Of a stretch of 64,000 nt of DNA, positions 1 through 9,477 are shown piece after piece. The position numbers and the translations under genes were made by a program. The notes beneath the pieces are model-generated. The model was not told where the DNA came from. It saw nothing but the letters and a program-made list of their open reading frames with translations, and did no database searches. The stretch's first letter is position 1, and each line of letters starts with the position of its first letter. Source of the stretch: Vondammii sp040505895 (GTDB lineage Bacteria > Pseudomonadota > Gammaproteobacteria > Chromatiales > Chromatiaceae); NCBI GenBank assembly GCA_040505895.1, contig JBEVXU010000007.1:372001-436000 (forward strand), given 5' to 3'.

Positions 1-573
1 ATTAACCAAAATATCGGCCTGCAGCTGAAAACGTTGGGAAAAATTGACCTGCTCTATACCAAAGTCTGCAGCTAGTGCCGCTGCTCTGTCGGCACTGCGA
101 TTCACCACACTAACACGAGAAAACCCGTAACGCAGAAGAGTGGCAACCACGGCACGAGCCATACCTCCCGCACCCAGCACCAGCACACTCCCTTTCGGAT
201 CGGGTGCCATTTTTTCCAGACAGGTGAAGAGACCGAAGGCATCGGTGTTATAGCCGGTCAGGCGGCCATGATCATTAACTACGGTATTGACGGCGCCAAT
301 ACGGCGCGCCTCTTCATCCACTTCATCAAGATGATCGAGCACCGCCTGCTTATGGGGCATGGAGACACTCATACCACGGACACCCAGGGCACGAACACCA
401 GCTACAGCGGCAGCCAGCCTACCCTCCTCTACGCCACACGCCTTGTAAACATAGTTGAGACCAAGCGCGCTGTAACCACTGTTGTGCACCCTGACACCGA
501 AATCACCCGGCTGTCCGGCGATAGAAATACAGAGCTGGGTGTCTCTATTGAGTAACGGCATCGAAGCAATCAT
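1..573 (-). CDS. Shikimate dehydrogenase-like protein, SDH-L type (partial, 3' end beyond the window)
   Basis: The visible 191 N-terminal residues form the substrate and start of the NAD(P)-binding part of an AroE-fold dehydrogenase. The catalytic Lys (SMPHK, residue 75) and Asp (YNTD, residue 111) are present, as is the dinucleotide loop GAGGMA near 135. The usual AroE N-terminal substrate motif with two serines is missing; instead there is a shorter GQPGDFGVRVHN stretch, which matches my memory of the SDH-L subfamily (type protein H. influenzae HI0607) rather than true AroE. The ATG overlaps the stop of the upstream transketolase half as ATGA, so translation is probably coupled. The context suggests reduction of a keto group on a sugar-like intermediate, but that is inference; ordinary shikimate dehydrogenase is the alternative. 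Confidence 0.8.
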   Translation of the reverse strand, partial: MIASMPLLNRDTQLCISIAGQPGDFGVRVHNSGYSALGLNYVYKACGVEEGRLAAAVAGVRALGVRGMSVSMPHKQAVLDHLDEVDEEARRIGAVNTVVNDHGRLTGYNTDAFGLFTCLEKMAPDPKGSVLVLGAGGMARAVVATLLRYGFSRVSVVNRSADRAAALAADFGIEQVNFSQRFQLQADILVN

Positions 574-1499
574 GCTGCCCCCTTTTCCAATAACGCTATC
601 GCCTGACGAACAATACCGGCACTGTCGAGCCCATAGTGGGCCCAGAGGAGCTCTGGATCTGCAGCCTGTGCGTAATCGGTTACACCGATAGTGGAAAAAT
701 GTGGCGTGACATGACGACGCATCAGTTCGACTGCCAACTCATCCGCCAAGCCACCTCGCACCGCATGATCCTCCACCACCAGCAGATGGGAGAAGGGAGC
801 CACCTGTCCAGCCAGTGCTTCTCCATCTACCGGCATAGAGGAGATATTGAGCACACCAGCAGATATACCCTGTTCTGCCAAGCGCTGGCAGGCTTCGACT
901 GCCACTGCCACTGTACCCCCCATCGTCGCAATCAACAGCTGACCCCCTTCTACAATCATCCCCGGTTGGCCGAATTGGAAGCTGTATGCCTCGTGGTGAA
1001 GTTCAGGCAGATCCTGCCGGCACAGTCTCAGATAGGTAGGACGCTGGTGGGAGAGTGCGTACTCCAGCATCTGCCGGGTCTCGATACCGTCAGCGGGGTG
1101 AAGAATTTCAATATTGTGCAGGCTGCGCATTACTGCCAGATCCCGTAATCCCATCTGGGTCGGGCCATCCTTGCCGATGGCAAGCCCAGCATGAGAACCC
1201 ACCAGAATAACCCCAGCCTCATTGAGGGCCACCGACTGAAAGATCTCGAGGAACTTTCCCGTAAGAAAGGCACCGAAGCTGCTCACCAGGGGACGAAAAC
1301 CCTCTTGGGCCAGACCGGTGGCAATACCCAGAGCGTTGGCTTCGGCGATACCGCACTGATAGAAACGTTCGGGAAAACGTTCCCCAAAGCGGGCTGAACG
1401 GGTGGCGGAGCCGAGATCAGCATCAACCACCACCAGCTGCGTGTGTTCTTCACCCAGGTCGGTCAATATCTGCGAAAACCATTCACGGGTCGCCTTCAT
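570..1499 (-). CDS. Transketolase C-terminal half (pyrimidine-binding and C-terminal domains), copy A
   Basis: This 309-residue protein is the second half of a split transketolase. It carries the activating glutamate of the thiamine diphosphate site in the stretch CGIAEANALG (near residue 50) and the downstream GSHAGLAIGKDGPTQ loop typical of the Pyr domain, followed by a C-terminal Rossmann-like domain. It should pair with the N-terminal half encoded just upstream, to move a two-carbon ketol unit between sugar phosphates. Its start overlaps the upstream stop (ATGA at 1496-1499), and its own stop overlaps the SDH-L start. Split transketolases of this kind are usual in archaea and in bacterial specialised sugar clusters, so a biosynthetic rather than pentose-phosphate role is inferred. 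Confidence 0.9.
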   Translation of the reverse strand: MKATREWFSQILTDLGEEHTQLVVVDADLGSATRSARFGERFPERFYQCGIAEANALGIATGLAQEGFRPLVSSFGAFLTGKFLEIFQSVALNEAGVILVGSHAGLAIGKDGPTQMGLRDLAVMRSLHNIEILHPADGIETRQMLEYALSHQRPTYLRLCRQDLPELHHEAYSFQFGQPGMIVEGGQLLIATMGGTVAVAVEACQRLAEQGISAGVLNISSMPVDGEALAGQVAPFSHLLVVEDHAVRGGLADELAVELMRRHVTPHFSTIGVTDYAQAADPELLWAHYGLDSAGIVRQAIALLEKGAA

Positions 1500-2341
1500 A
1501 GCAGCACCTCCGGCAGCCCCATCATCTCACGCGCCTGTTCGATCTCATCGCGGTCAGGCACCCCGGCGTGAGCGCCATCACGAAAACTCTGGCCCGGAGC
1601 AAGATAGCCCTTGGTAGTGTGAGCGATAACAAGAGAGGGGCGATCATCAACACCACCTGCCTGCAGAGCAGCCATCAAGGCCCGGTCATCATGGCCGTCA
1701 ATCTCCTCCACTCGCCAACCGAACGCCAGCCACTTCTCTGCAAGGGGCTCCAGAGAGAGGGTTTTATCGACGGCGCCATCGCTCTGTTTTTTGTTGTAGT
1801 CGATAATCGCCGTTAGATTTGAGAGCCGATTGAAACCGGCATACATAGCCGCTTCCCAAACCTGCCCCTCCTGACACTCACCATCACCGAGCAGGCAGTA
1901 GACATGCTGATCCATCCCTTTAGCCCGTTTGCCGAGGGCTCGGCCAATGGACACGGAGAGACCCTGCCCCAAAGCACCAGTACTGACATCCACCCAGGGA
2001 CAGCGCACACGATCGACATGTCCCTGAAACGGACTATCAAAATCACGCAGCCGTTTCATCAGCCCAGGCTCAGCCGTACCATCCACCAGCAACGAAGCAT
2101 ACCAGGCCGGAGCTGCATGCCCTTTGGACATGACAAACAGATCACTATCGTGGCGTGGTGGCTGCGGATCCCATGCCATCACACCAAAGCGCAATGCCGC
2201 AATAATATCAACACAGGAGAGTGACGAGCCGACATGCCCGGAATTTGCCCAGTGAACCATCTCCAGCACCAGCAACCGCATACGGTCGGCCAGTGCCTGC
2301 CGGGAGTGATCAGTAATCTCTGCCTTCAACCTCTTTCCCAC
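1496..2341 (-). CDS. Transketolase N-terminal half (ThDP pyrophosphate-binding domain), copy A
   Basis: This is the first half of the split transketolase, about 281 residues from the chosen start. Visible motifs in order are SGHVGSSLS, SKGHAAPA, and the thiamine pyrophosphate/Mg motif beginning GDGECQEG and closing at DYNKKQ. The reading frame stays open to 2512, but the extra 57 residues overlap the HAD gene in another frame and have no family resemblance. I therefore chose a GTG at 2341, which leaves the usual 30 or so residues before the SGH motif. No strong ribosome site is visible, so the start is uncertain; the overlap with the upstream stop (2310) fits translational coupling. The partner is the C-terminal half directly downstream. 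Confidence 0.85.
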   Translation of the reverse strand: MGKRLKAEITDHSRQALADRMRLLVLEMVHWANSGHVGSSLSCVDIIAALRFGVMAWDPQPPRHDSDLFVMSKGHAAPAWYASLLVDGTAEPGLMKRLRDFDSPFQGHVDRVRCPWVDVSTGALGQGLSVSIGRALGKRAKGMDQHVYCLLGDGECQEGQVWEAAMYAGFNRLSNLTAIIDYNKKQSDGAVDKTLSLEPLAEKWLAFGWRVEEIDGHDDRALMAALQAGGVDDRPSLVIAHTTKGYLAPGQSFRDGAHAGVPDRDEIEQAREMMGLPEVLL

Positions 2342-2834
2342 TTGCTGAAAAAAAACGTTTAATAATATGTACGCAGGCTTCAGCCACGGCCCGTTCAGCA
2401 GCACGGCGCCGGCAGACATAATCAGCCGAAGCCATTGCCAACGGATCTGAAGCTGCCGGTGCGATGCCGTAGCCGACCCGGCTGAACACCCGCTGATCAA
2501 AAAAACCGTCACCCATATAGATCGTCCGTTCTGCAGGATAGCGTTCGGCTATCCAGTCAGCACGTTCTGCGGAGCCCACCAAGTCCAGTGGATACCCCAT
2601 ATCCTCACTGATCCGTTTGTAGCTGATAGGAAAACCGCGCTTGTCACTGGAGACAAAGTGTATTGTCAGCAAATCACGCACCAGTGCCAACCCGTCGGCA
2701 TCATCAGGGCCAAACACCTTATAGGATTTTCCCGCTTCGGAATAGAGAAACTGACCGGTGGTCATGACGCCATCCACATCCAGCACAAAGGCAGTTGGCG
2801 TCCACAGCTGTTGATGCACTTCGTTAGTACTCAT
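2310..2834 (-). CDS. KdsC-like HAD-family sugar phosphatase
   Basis: The 174-residue length and capless fold match the KdsC group of HAD phosphatases, tetramers that remove phosphate from 3-deoxy-octulosonate 8-phosphate or from nonulosonate 9-phosphates. The nucleophile motif DVDGV (Asp 19, Asp 21), motif II VSSDKRG near 61 and the Mg motif GDGFFD near 109 are intact. It overlaps the upstream radical SAM stop by ATGA and runs into the transketolase N half. No KdsA/KdsB partner lies nearby, and bacterial NeuB needs no 9-phosphatase, so its substrate is more likely an intermediate of this transketolase module. That last point is inference. Confidence 0.85.
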   Translation of the reverse strand: MSTNEVHQQLWTPTAFVLDVDGVMTTGQFLYSEAGKSYKVFGPDDADGLALVRDLLTIHFVSSDKRGFPISYKRISEDMGYPLDLVGSAERADWIAERYPAERTIYMGDGFFDQRVFSRVGYGIAPAASDPLAMASADYVCRRRAAERAVAEACVHIIKRFFSASGKEVEGRDY

Positions 2835-4723
2835 GCTTCCAATCCCAGTTCATCCTCCAAACCATACACTTGGAAAAACGCCGACCAGAAAGTAGAGTCT
2901 GCCAGAGCCTTCCGATAGTAGTTCATCGCATGTTCATAATCCGCTTCCAGCCCTAGTAGACGGGAACAACGAGCGTTAACCGCCCACAAGACCGGATCAA
3001 TAGGATAGGCACGCAGCAGAGCATCGGTGTGGCGTTTAAGCTTCATCGGACGCCCTTCCGGGGTGAGGTTGACATTACCCACCAGATTGACAAAGACATT
3101 AAAAAACACCTGGAACAGTTCAACCTCCTTGCGGTCAGGTACAAGGCTCCGGTCAATGGTACGAAAATCTATAATCTCCTTGAAGTAGTCATCAAAGGTG
3201 AACCCTTTGCTCACCAGATCGCGGCCAATGGTGAACGCCTTGGAGGTGGTCTCACCAAAGCTCTCCAGTGTACGAGAGTCATCGACCATCTGCAGATCGT
3301 TGTAGATGCTGGTGCCGCGCAGTGGCTGCAGCACGGCATGTACCGACCAGTCCAGCTTCAGTTCACGGGCAAAATCGAAGGTGGAGAACATTTCACCATA
3401 GGTCTCATCGGGGAATCCAAGAATAAAACTGCAGGAGAGCACCACCTGGTGATGATGCCGGTGAAAGATCTCCACCGCCTGCCGGATCCGTTTATGGCTG
3501 GCCGGTTTGCGCAGGCTCTTGAGACGAACAGGGTCACCGGTTTCAACACCAAAACCGGTCATGACGCAACCACTCTCGACCATCGCCTGAGCCATCTCCT
3601 GATTAATATCCACTGCCAGTACATAAGCAGATGAGGACCAGGTAAGATCGAGATTAAGTGCCGCAATGGTATTGAGCAGCTGCAGCGTATGCTGCTGATC
3701 GGCTAGCAGATCATCATCCATCCACTCTATGTGGCGAACACCCTTCTCATGGTAGAGATGGAGGATTTCATCCACTACATCAGCGACATTGCGACCGCGT
3801 GTACCCCGTCCCATAAAATTGCTGACAGCGCAGAAGGTACACTCCGCCCGGCAGCCACGGTTATTGATCATCGTCGCCCATGGTCGTCCCTTGCCAGCGG
3901 TACGGCACCAGATAGTCGGCGAGGCGTAGTGCTGGTAGGCGGTAATATCGAGCTTGTCATACTCCTTGCGAATATCCAGGGCCGGCGGCTTTTCGTAAAC
4001 CTCGCCAAAACAGTGGATCTCTCCCCCAGTCTTGCAGGCAAGATTGACGAAGGTTCCATGTGTTTGAATAAAGCGTTCAGCAGGATCCGCTACAGAACTA
4101 TCATCCACCCACTCCCACAGTTCTAACAGCCTATTGAGCTGAACCTCGGATTCACGACGAAACACCAGATCCACCAACCCCGAGTCAAGCAACTGCTGGT
4201 AATCGTTGGTGGATTGGACACCACCAGCAATCACCGGACGCTGAAAACCACGCAGCCTCTCCAGCACCGATAATCCCTGCTGCTCCACCGCAGCAAACAT
4301 CCATGAGAGGCCATAGACATCACAGTCGTCCGGGATCAACTCAAGCAGGTCCAGCATGCCGTGTGGCTGCCCCTTATTGGCCCGGCGTATTGCCTCAAAG
4401 TTGAGATCGACAACCACCACTTCCCACGTGGGGTTAAACAGGCGCACTGCCGCCGAGATAAACAGAGAGCCCATAGGATAGTAGGAGATGTACTGTTTGG
4501 CAGCGATCATGTGCGGCTTGATCTGATCCGGCATCATATTGGGTGGTGATACGACACAGATGCGCCGCCTCTTCAGTGGATAGCTCGTGAGAAAATCACT
4601 GATCCAGTTGATACCTATCTGATCTGAAGCTTCCAGCTGCCTTGTCGATGAGACCAGCGTGAGCTGTTCGATCAGCTTCCCGGCAGGCATCTTGTTGACG
4701 GATTGATAGTGGCGTTGCCCCAT
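2831..4723 (-). CDS. B12-binding-domain radical SAM protein
   Basis: This 630-residue protein has an N-terminal cobalamin-binding-like Rossmann region (about 52-205) and then a radical SAM core with the iron-sulfur cysteines 291, 295 and 298 (CRAECTFC). A C-terminal tail (about 560-630) looks helical and TPR-like. The B12-binding His of the DxHxxG motif is not evident, as in many members of this superfamily. Family members methylate unactivated carbons or rearrange substrates. The start ATG has a modest GGGA site upstream. The gene follows the WavE-like gene by 69 bases and overlaps the phosphatase start (ATGA), so it belongs to chain A. The substrate is unknown; action on a sugar or nucleotide sugar is inferred from its neighbours. 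Confidence 0.85.
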   Translation of the reverse strand: MGQRHYQSVNKMPAGKLIEQLTLVSSTRQLEASDQIGINWISDFLTSYPLKRRRICVVSPPNMMPDQIKPHMIAAKQYISYYPMGSLFISAAVRLFNPTWEVVVVDLNFEAIRRANKGQPHGMLDLLELIPDDCDVYGLSWMFAAVEQQGLSVLERLRGFQRPVIAGGVQSTNDYQQLLDSGLVDLVFRRESEVQLNRLLELWEWVDDSSVADPAERFIQTHGTFVNLACKTGGEIHCFGEVYEKPPALDIRKEYDKLDITAYQHYASPTIWCRTAGKGRPWATMINNRGCRAECTFCAVSNFMGRGTRGRNVADVVDEILHLYHEKGVRHIEWMDDDLLADQQHTLQLLNTIAALNLDLTWSSSAYVLAVDINQEMAQAMVESGCVMTGFGVETGDPVRLKSLRKPASHKRIRQAVEIFHRHHHQVVLSCSFILGFPDETYGEMFSTFDFARELKLDWSVHAVLQPLRGTSIYNDLQMVDDSRTLESFGETTSKAFTIGRDLVSKGFTFDDYFKEIIDFRTIDRSLVPDRKEVELFQVFFNVFVNLVGNVNLTPEGRPMKLKRHTDALLRAYPIDPVLWAVNARCSRLLGLEADYEHAMNYYRKALADSTFWSAFFQVYGLEDELGLEA

Positions 4724-4792
4724 AGTTTTCCCGGCTCTGTTTCTGGTACCTAAAAAGTTAGATGTAATGTGATCAAAGGCTCATTAACTGAT

Positions 4793-5833
4793 TTATATTG
4801 GTGCTGCCTTCCCTCTCGCTTCGAGTGCCATGGCTGTCAATGCCTCTTTCTCCACACCCAGGAGTTCATCACAGAGATGCTCCCACATCTCTTCATCAAG
4901 GGCTCCGGCAATATAGTCCAGCAACTTACGAAGTAGGCGGTTGGTTTCTTCTGCAGATAGCACAGCCTGCTCAATCATCGTCAGCAGCTCTCTCTTCAGT
5001 TCATCTGAGAGCAGCCCGGCACGCATCAGGTGTTTTGATTGCTTGCTACTATTTTCATCCCATACAAAGTAGCGATCAAGCAGTGTCTGATTGCGTCGAG
5101 GGCTCTGAAGATCATCGCCAAGCAGCTGCAGCATGACCGATCTGAACAGAGTGGTCTCCGGAATACCGGTCCAGACCTTGTCGAAGTGACGGCGAAAATC
5201 CCATAGCTGCAGGAACTGATCGAAGCTGGAGAAACTGAAGACATCATGTATTGAACCCTGCCAGGGGATATCCGGACGATCGGGATAACGGTGCGCAACC
5301 GTGGCACAGCCATCAACGATAATACGGCCCTCCGCCGCTTCATACCGCATCAGTAAATCATCGATCCAGGGGGCGGCAGCAGGCAGGTAATCGGTACGGG
5401 TTTTCAATACGTGTGTATAGGGCCTCTGGGAAGCGAGAATCATCTCTACCCCGGTAAAGACACCGTGAAACATACTCACCATGCCCATCTCCCGCTCCGG
5501 CGTGGTTGGCCCTACCGGGATAAGAACCCGGCGCAGTGTCTCTTCGGGATCGATGGCAGGCAGCCGACAGAATATCACTTCACCGGATATTCGCGACTCA
5601 CAGCGCGCAACCGCATCATTGAGGCGCCGTAAATCACAGTTTTTCTCGATGCCCCCCATACGGCTGCTTTCACCCTGGTAGACCTGACGCAGCACCAGAA
5701 ATATATCGTAGCGCGTCTCTCCTGCCAGGCGGGGCATCAACTCCAGGAGAAACAGCAACTCCCTGCAGGTTCCCGTTATCAGCAGTGCGACATAGGGTTC
5801 TTTATTGTTATTTTTTTCTCTACTATTCACCAT
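4793..5833 (-). CDS. Putative WavE-like glycosyltransferase
   Basis: The 346-residue protein begins with a beta strand and loop reading LLITGTCREL, followed by a YDIFLVLR strand, and carries KTRTDYLP at about residue 145, with its paired Asp as a possible metal-binding site. This combination recalls the WavE family of lipopolysaccharide synthesis proteins, in which a KTRTD motif is typical. The C-terminal 90 residues are helical and rich in Leu and Glu. It lies between the CgeB-like glycosyltransferase and the radical SAM gene in the same direction. I assign glycosyltransferase from these motifs only; a conserved protein of unknown function is the alternative. Confidence 0.5.
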   Translation of the reverse strand: MVNSREKNNNKEPYVALLITGTCRELLFLLELMPRLAGETRYDIFLVLRQVYQGESSRMGGIEKNCDLRRLNDAVARCESRISGEVIFCRLPAIDPEETLRRVLIPVGPTTPEREMGMVSMFHGVFTGVEMILASQRPYTHVLKTRTDYLPAAAPWIDDLLMRYEAAEGRIIVDGCATVAHRYPDRPDIPWQGSIHDVFSFSSFDQFLQLWDFRRHFDKVWTGIPETTLFRSVMLQLLGDDLQSPRRNQTLLDRYFVWDENSSKQSKHLMRAGLLSDELKRELLTMIEQAVLSAEETNRLLRKLLDYIAGALDEEMWEHLCDELLGVEKEALTAMALEARGKAAPI

Positions 5834-5954
5834 TGAATCATCACAGATTGCATCGTGTTCGTCTCATCATAAAGAGTGAGCCACCCATGCATTAACAATA
5901 TAATATCCAGTCTCACACCTAAATTAACCCTGCAAAAAATAAGATCAGAACCCC

Positions 5955-7745
5955 TCAATCTATCTCTCCCATATTTATTCCGGAAAACTGATAAATACGT
6001 TTTGCTATACGACCTGCAAGCTCCTTGTATGAGCTCTTGGCTGCAGCAACCTCGGGGCGCTTCAATGGCGTCCGACCAAGGCATCCGTTGAGGCCCTCAT
6101 GATTTTTAAAGAAGAGACAATGTTCATCCCAATGGGGGCCTGGAGAAACATTGCGACAATCGTAGATGACAGGGATTGTTCCACAGGCACAGATTTCAGT
6201 AAACCGCTGGTCGCCCATCACCATAAAGTTGGTAGAGAGTGCATATTTCGCCGAGCGGTAGATATGGGCAAGCTCCTCACCATGTGTCACTTCACCCTTG
6301 AAATAAGGCGCAACAACCGGGTCCTGCTCCCAACCACGACCATAGACCTCTACCTTTGTAGTTGGATTACTACACATCCAATGCACCAGAGAATCTCGCA
6401 TTACATAAGCAATAGCACGATTCCAGACGATGTCATAAGGGACATCCAGTTCACCACTGATCTCCTCGCATAAAGTTGGCCCCATGGATTTTCCAGAAAC
6501 AAGTGCCTCTTGCAACTTATCAAGGATCAATTTTATCTTTGGGTGGTCTGGAAGAAAATTACGATAAGATGAACCAGCGAAGACAATCTTCTCCTTACGC
6601 ACGACATCGGCATCAAGCCTGAACACCGATTCATTGATACCAATAGGTTGTAACTCAAAACCCTGAGCACCACTATCGATTGCATAATCACCAAGATCCT
6701 TGCCAATTGCGTAGACCAAGTCACGGTGACGCCATGGCAGGGGCTTTCCATTTGTTAACTCTGGCATAGGATCCTGCCACCAAACTAAATTAAAGAGGTC
6801 CGGATGCATCCACTGGTTGTTAAGATGATTGATATTAACCACCAGATGGGGATTAAATTCGTACTGCTCCTTGAGGCGCTGGTAATCGAGTTGCTCCATT
6901 TCACTCTGCTCAATAGAGATCCACACCTCATGACCCAGTGCCCGGAACCCTTCGGCCAGACCCTTGGAAGCATACTGCATCACCTCAGTCATACGATTAG
7001 CAGGGAAAAAAATACGTAGAGATTTACCTGATTCTACCCGTGGTGGCTCCAGACTCTTGCACCTCATCAAATAGTCTCGACCCAAAGCATCTCTGTCCAT
7101 GAGTACCGTCTTGCGCAGCTGTTTGAATGCCTCCCGTAACTCTTGCTTATCCTGCTCGGAAAGGCCCGGAGGGGTCACAAGGAGAGCTGGAAGCCGAAGT
7201 CGTGTGTGAGTAAAAAAATCGACAAGGTCAGATGATGAAATATTTACCAAATTTACCGGTGCATCCTCAAAAACATCACCTTCATAATAGCAAATCTGTA
7301 ACCCACCAATATTTGGGTGGCCTATATCTACACGATTGCTTTGCTGCGCAACAATATAGGCAAGATTTCTATGCAAAAAAAACGTGTCCACAGAAAGCAG
7401 ACTGCCCCACCTACCCTGGAGATGCTCTTGCCGTGTCTCTTTGATCTTACCAATAGCATGAAAGAAACTGCATCTTTCATGCTCTATAACTGCCTCAGGT
7501 AGATTCCGATTGCCAGGAAAAAATTCCTCTGGTAACGGTAGTGTTGTCTGCAGAAAAAGCTCTGAAAGCTGGTCGATAGGAACATAGATGAGGTTGGTAG
7601 GGGCACCATCTGGAGGCTCTTCTCCAACATAAATCGGGCTCAGACCTCCACTCCCCGAACGGAAGTGCTGAAGTTCATTCTCAGCAACTGTTACTGCATC
7701 ATCAAGTAGCATGTAGTACGAACTGCAAAGACTATTTTTATCCAA
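5955..7745 (-). CDS. CgeB-like glycosyltransferase (GT-B fold)
   Basis: The 596-residue protein has an N-terminal region of unknown function (about 1-240) and a C-terminal GT-B glycosyltransferase part. In the latter, LRIFFPANR marks the first Rossmann strand and the region SAKYALSTNF...RFTEICACGTIPVIYD (about 500-545) resembles the nucleotide-sugar end of CgeB/spore-maturation glycosyltransferases. The chosen start is TTG with GAGGGG about eight bases upstream; an internal ATG at 7712 is the alternative. It is the first gene of chain A. Acceptor and donor cannot be told from sequence; a flagellin or surface glycan is likely given the nearby Maf and neu genes. Confidence 0.7.
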   Translation of the reverse strand: MDKNSLCSSYYMLLDDAVTVAENELQHFRSGSGGLSPIYVGEEPPDGAPTNLIYVPIDQLSELFLQTTLPLPEEFFPGNRNLPEAVIEHERCSFFHAIGKIKETRQEHLQGRWGSLLSVDTFFLHRNLAYIVAQQSNRVDIGHPNIGGLQICYYEGDVFEDAPVNLVNISSSDLVDFFTHTRLRLPALLVTPPGLSEQDKQELREAFKQLRKTVLMDRDALGRDYLMRCKSLEPPRVESGKSLRIFFPANRMTEVMQYASKGLAEGFRALGHEVWISIEQSEMEQLDYQRLKEQYEFNPHLVVNINHLNNQWMHPDLFNLVWWQDPMPELTNGKPLPWRHRDLVYAIGKDLGDYAIDSGAQGFELQPIGINESVFRLDADVVRKEKIVFAGSSYRNFLPDHPKIKLILDKLQEALVSGKSMGPTLCEEISGELDVPYDIVWNRAIAYVMRDSLVHWMCSNPTTKVEVYGRGWEQDPVVAPYFKGEVTHGEELAHIYRSAKYALSTNFMVMGDQRFTEICACGTIPVIYDCRNVSPGPHWDEHCLFFKNHEGLNGCLGRTPLKRPEVAAAKSSYKELAGRIAKRIYQFSGINMGEID

Positions 7746-8155
7746 TATCCCTGCCCCTCTAAGTAAGATCCAGTGTCAATAGACATGCTACACAAAGAAA
7801 AATCGGCATCTTTTTGACACGAGCGAAATTAAATTGTCACATCCATCTTCCCTGAAATCTCCTTGTAAAACATTATAATCAAGGCCCTGTACATCATTGC
7901 CACCGGCATTTTCTGGTCAACCAAAATCGAGTAAAAATAATCATTGCAATAAATACGCCAGATAGAACAGCGAAAGTAACTACATCAGCTCATTTCTATA
8001 ATTTGACACTGTACTCCTGTATCAGGCAGGGTATTTAAGGCTCTACTAAATCAACTTACCGCGAGTATTGTACATCTTGAATATAAGGCCATATCACGCG
8101 ATTGGCTCAGGGTTTCTATAAAATTAAATTGCATAGAGATTAAGGTTAACAATCC
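7746..8155. other. AT-rich divergent intergenic region, 410 bases
   Basis: This stretch separates the minus-strand chain A from the plus-strand methyltransferase and must hold promoters for both. It is visibly richer in A and T than the flanking genes. I see TTGACA-like hexamers near 7817 and 8003 but no convincing -10 partner, so I do not call a promoter. No open frame with a recognisable product is present. Confidence 0.5.
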
Positions 8156-9295
8156 ATGAAAAACATCGTCATTCTGGCAGATACCACAGCAGATATCAGC
8201 CACCATATTCTTTCTCATCTGCTTTTCACAGAACAGTGTGCAAAATTTACAGCATTGATCATCAAAGAGTCGCTGGATGAAGTAACAGTAGCATTCAATG
8301 AAGCACCTGAGAGATACAACAACCTCTCGTTTCACCCTCTTGAAGAAGCCAAACTATACCTAACTGCACAGGACTTCGATCAAGCTTATATATTTTCCTC
8401 ATACAATACGGGAGAGTTGGCGCGTTATGGTGCCATGATATCACTCCTGAAACAGTGCAAGACCACACCACCAATACAACTCATCAACCATAATCTGAGA
8501 CAATTCCCATACAACAGGGATGAATTTGAGGCTGTAGTTCCCTGCGATATTTGCAGAGAATCGATGACCTTTTATCGCCATACAACCTACCCATCAATGG
8601 AGACATGCATACCCCTGTACCAATGCCCTCAGTGTGGTTTTGTTTCACAGGACTACTCAACCATTAACAACAAAGTGATGCAGCAGATGTATGCTGATCT
8701 TATCGTTCCCTGGATGAACTTTCTGGGAGAGATGGTAGACCCAGGGCACCGGCAATGCCTCGACACACTCAAAAATCATCTACCGACCCAAGCCGACATT
8801 GTAGACCTGGGCAGTGGAATGTGTGGATTGGAGTACTATGCAAGACGTGATGGTGACTTGGTAAGAATAACTTCTCTTGAATTAAACAAAGCATCCATTG
8901 AGTGGTGCCAGCGCTTTGGCATCACGGCCCATCCTGTCGATATTACCAACGGAGAACAACTTCAGCTGGCACTGCTTGAGTGCCAGATTGAAAAGCCGGA
9001 TGCTTTATACAGCAACAATTCACTTGAACACCTGTGCCATCCCCGTACTACCCTTGCTACATGGAGAAAGTTAGTAAAGCCCGGCGGCATAATCTACATC
9101 GTCATCCCCACCATTGACCATGTATCTGATGATTACCGTGGATTCGAGAAATACCACCTTAGCTATTTTCGCAAGAACAACCTGCGGTTGTTGGCTGAGA
9201 CCCTCAACCTGGAAATACTTCTTCTTGAAGACGTATCCAGAGAGTCCGGCGCAGGAACCGGCGTTATGCAGGCAGTCCTCCGTAAACCCGCCTAA
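8156..9295 (+). CDS. SAM-dependent methyltransferase with zinc-finger-like segment
   Basis: Three parts are visible in the 379 residues: an unrecognised N-terminal 120 residues, a CxxC...CxxC segment (CDIC and CPQC, about 130-162) like the zinc-binding region of sugar C-methyltransferases, and a class I methyltransferase domain with motif I VDLGSGMCGLEYYA near 220 and a later SNNSLEHL motif IV. An AAGG site precedes the ATG. It is the only plus-strand gene in the first 20 kb and has lower G+C than its neighbours, so separate acquisition is possible. The substrate is probably a nucleotide sugar or glycan; this is inferred from context. Confidence 0.75.
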   Translation: MKNIVILADTTADISHHILSHLLFTEQCAKFTALIIKESLDEVTVAFNEAPERYNNLSFHPLEEAKLYLTAQDFDQAYIFSSYNTGELARYGAMISLLKQCKTTPPIQLINHNLRQFPYNRDEFEAVVPCDICRESMTFYRHTTYPSMETCIPLYQCPQCGFVSQDYSTINNKVMQQMYADLIVPWMNFLGEMVDPGHRQCLDTLKNHLPTQADIVDLGSGMCGLEYYARRDGDLVRITSLELNKASIEWCQRFGITAHPVDITNGEQLQLALLECQIEKPDALYSNNSLEHLCHPRTTLATWRKLVKPGGIIYIVIPTIDHVSDDYRGFEKYHLSYFRKNNLRLLAETLNLEILLLEDVSRESGAGTGVMQAVLRKPA

Positions 9296-9477
9296 AATGG
9301 AGCCGTATATACTGCCACTCTTTCTAATCGACTTGATCTGTCAAAGCACTATTCAGGTCGATGCTGCTGCCAGCACTTCGCTGGTCGTCGTCTTTTGATG
9401 GGCCGGGTAAGTTACCAGTACGACACTGGCAAGGGTATCCTTTCTCAGCCGGTTTAATTCATCTTCACTAACACATA

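Noticed and set aside
2342..2512. N-terminal extension of the transketolase N half
   Set aside because: The extra residues are not family-like and overlap the HAD phosphatase gene in another frame.
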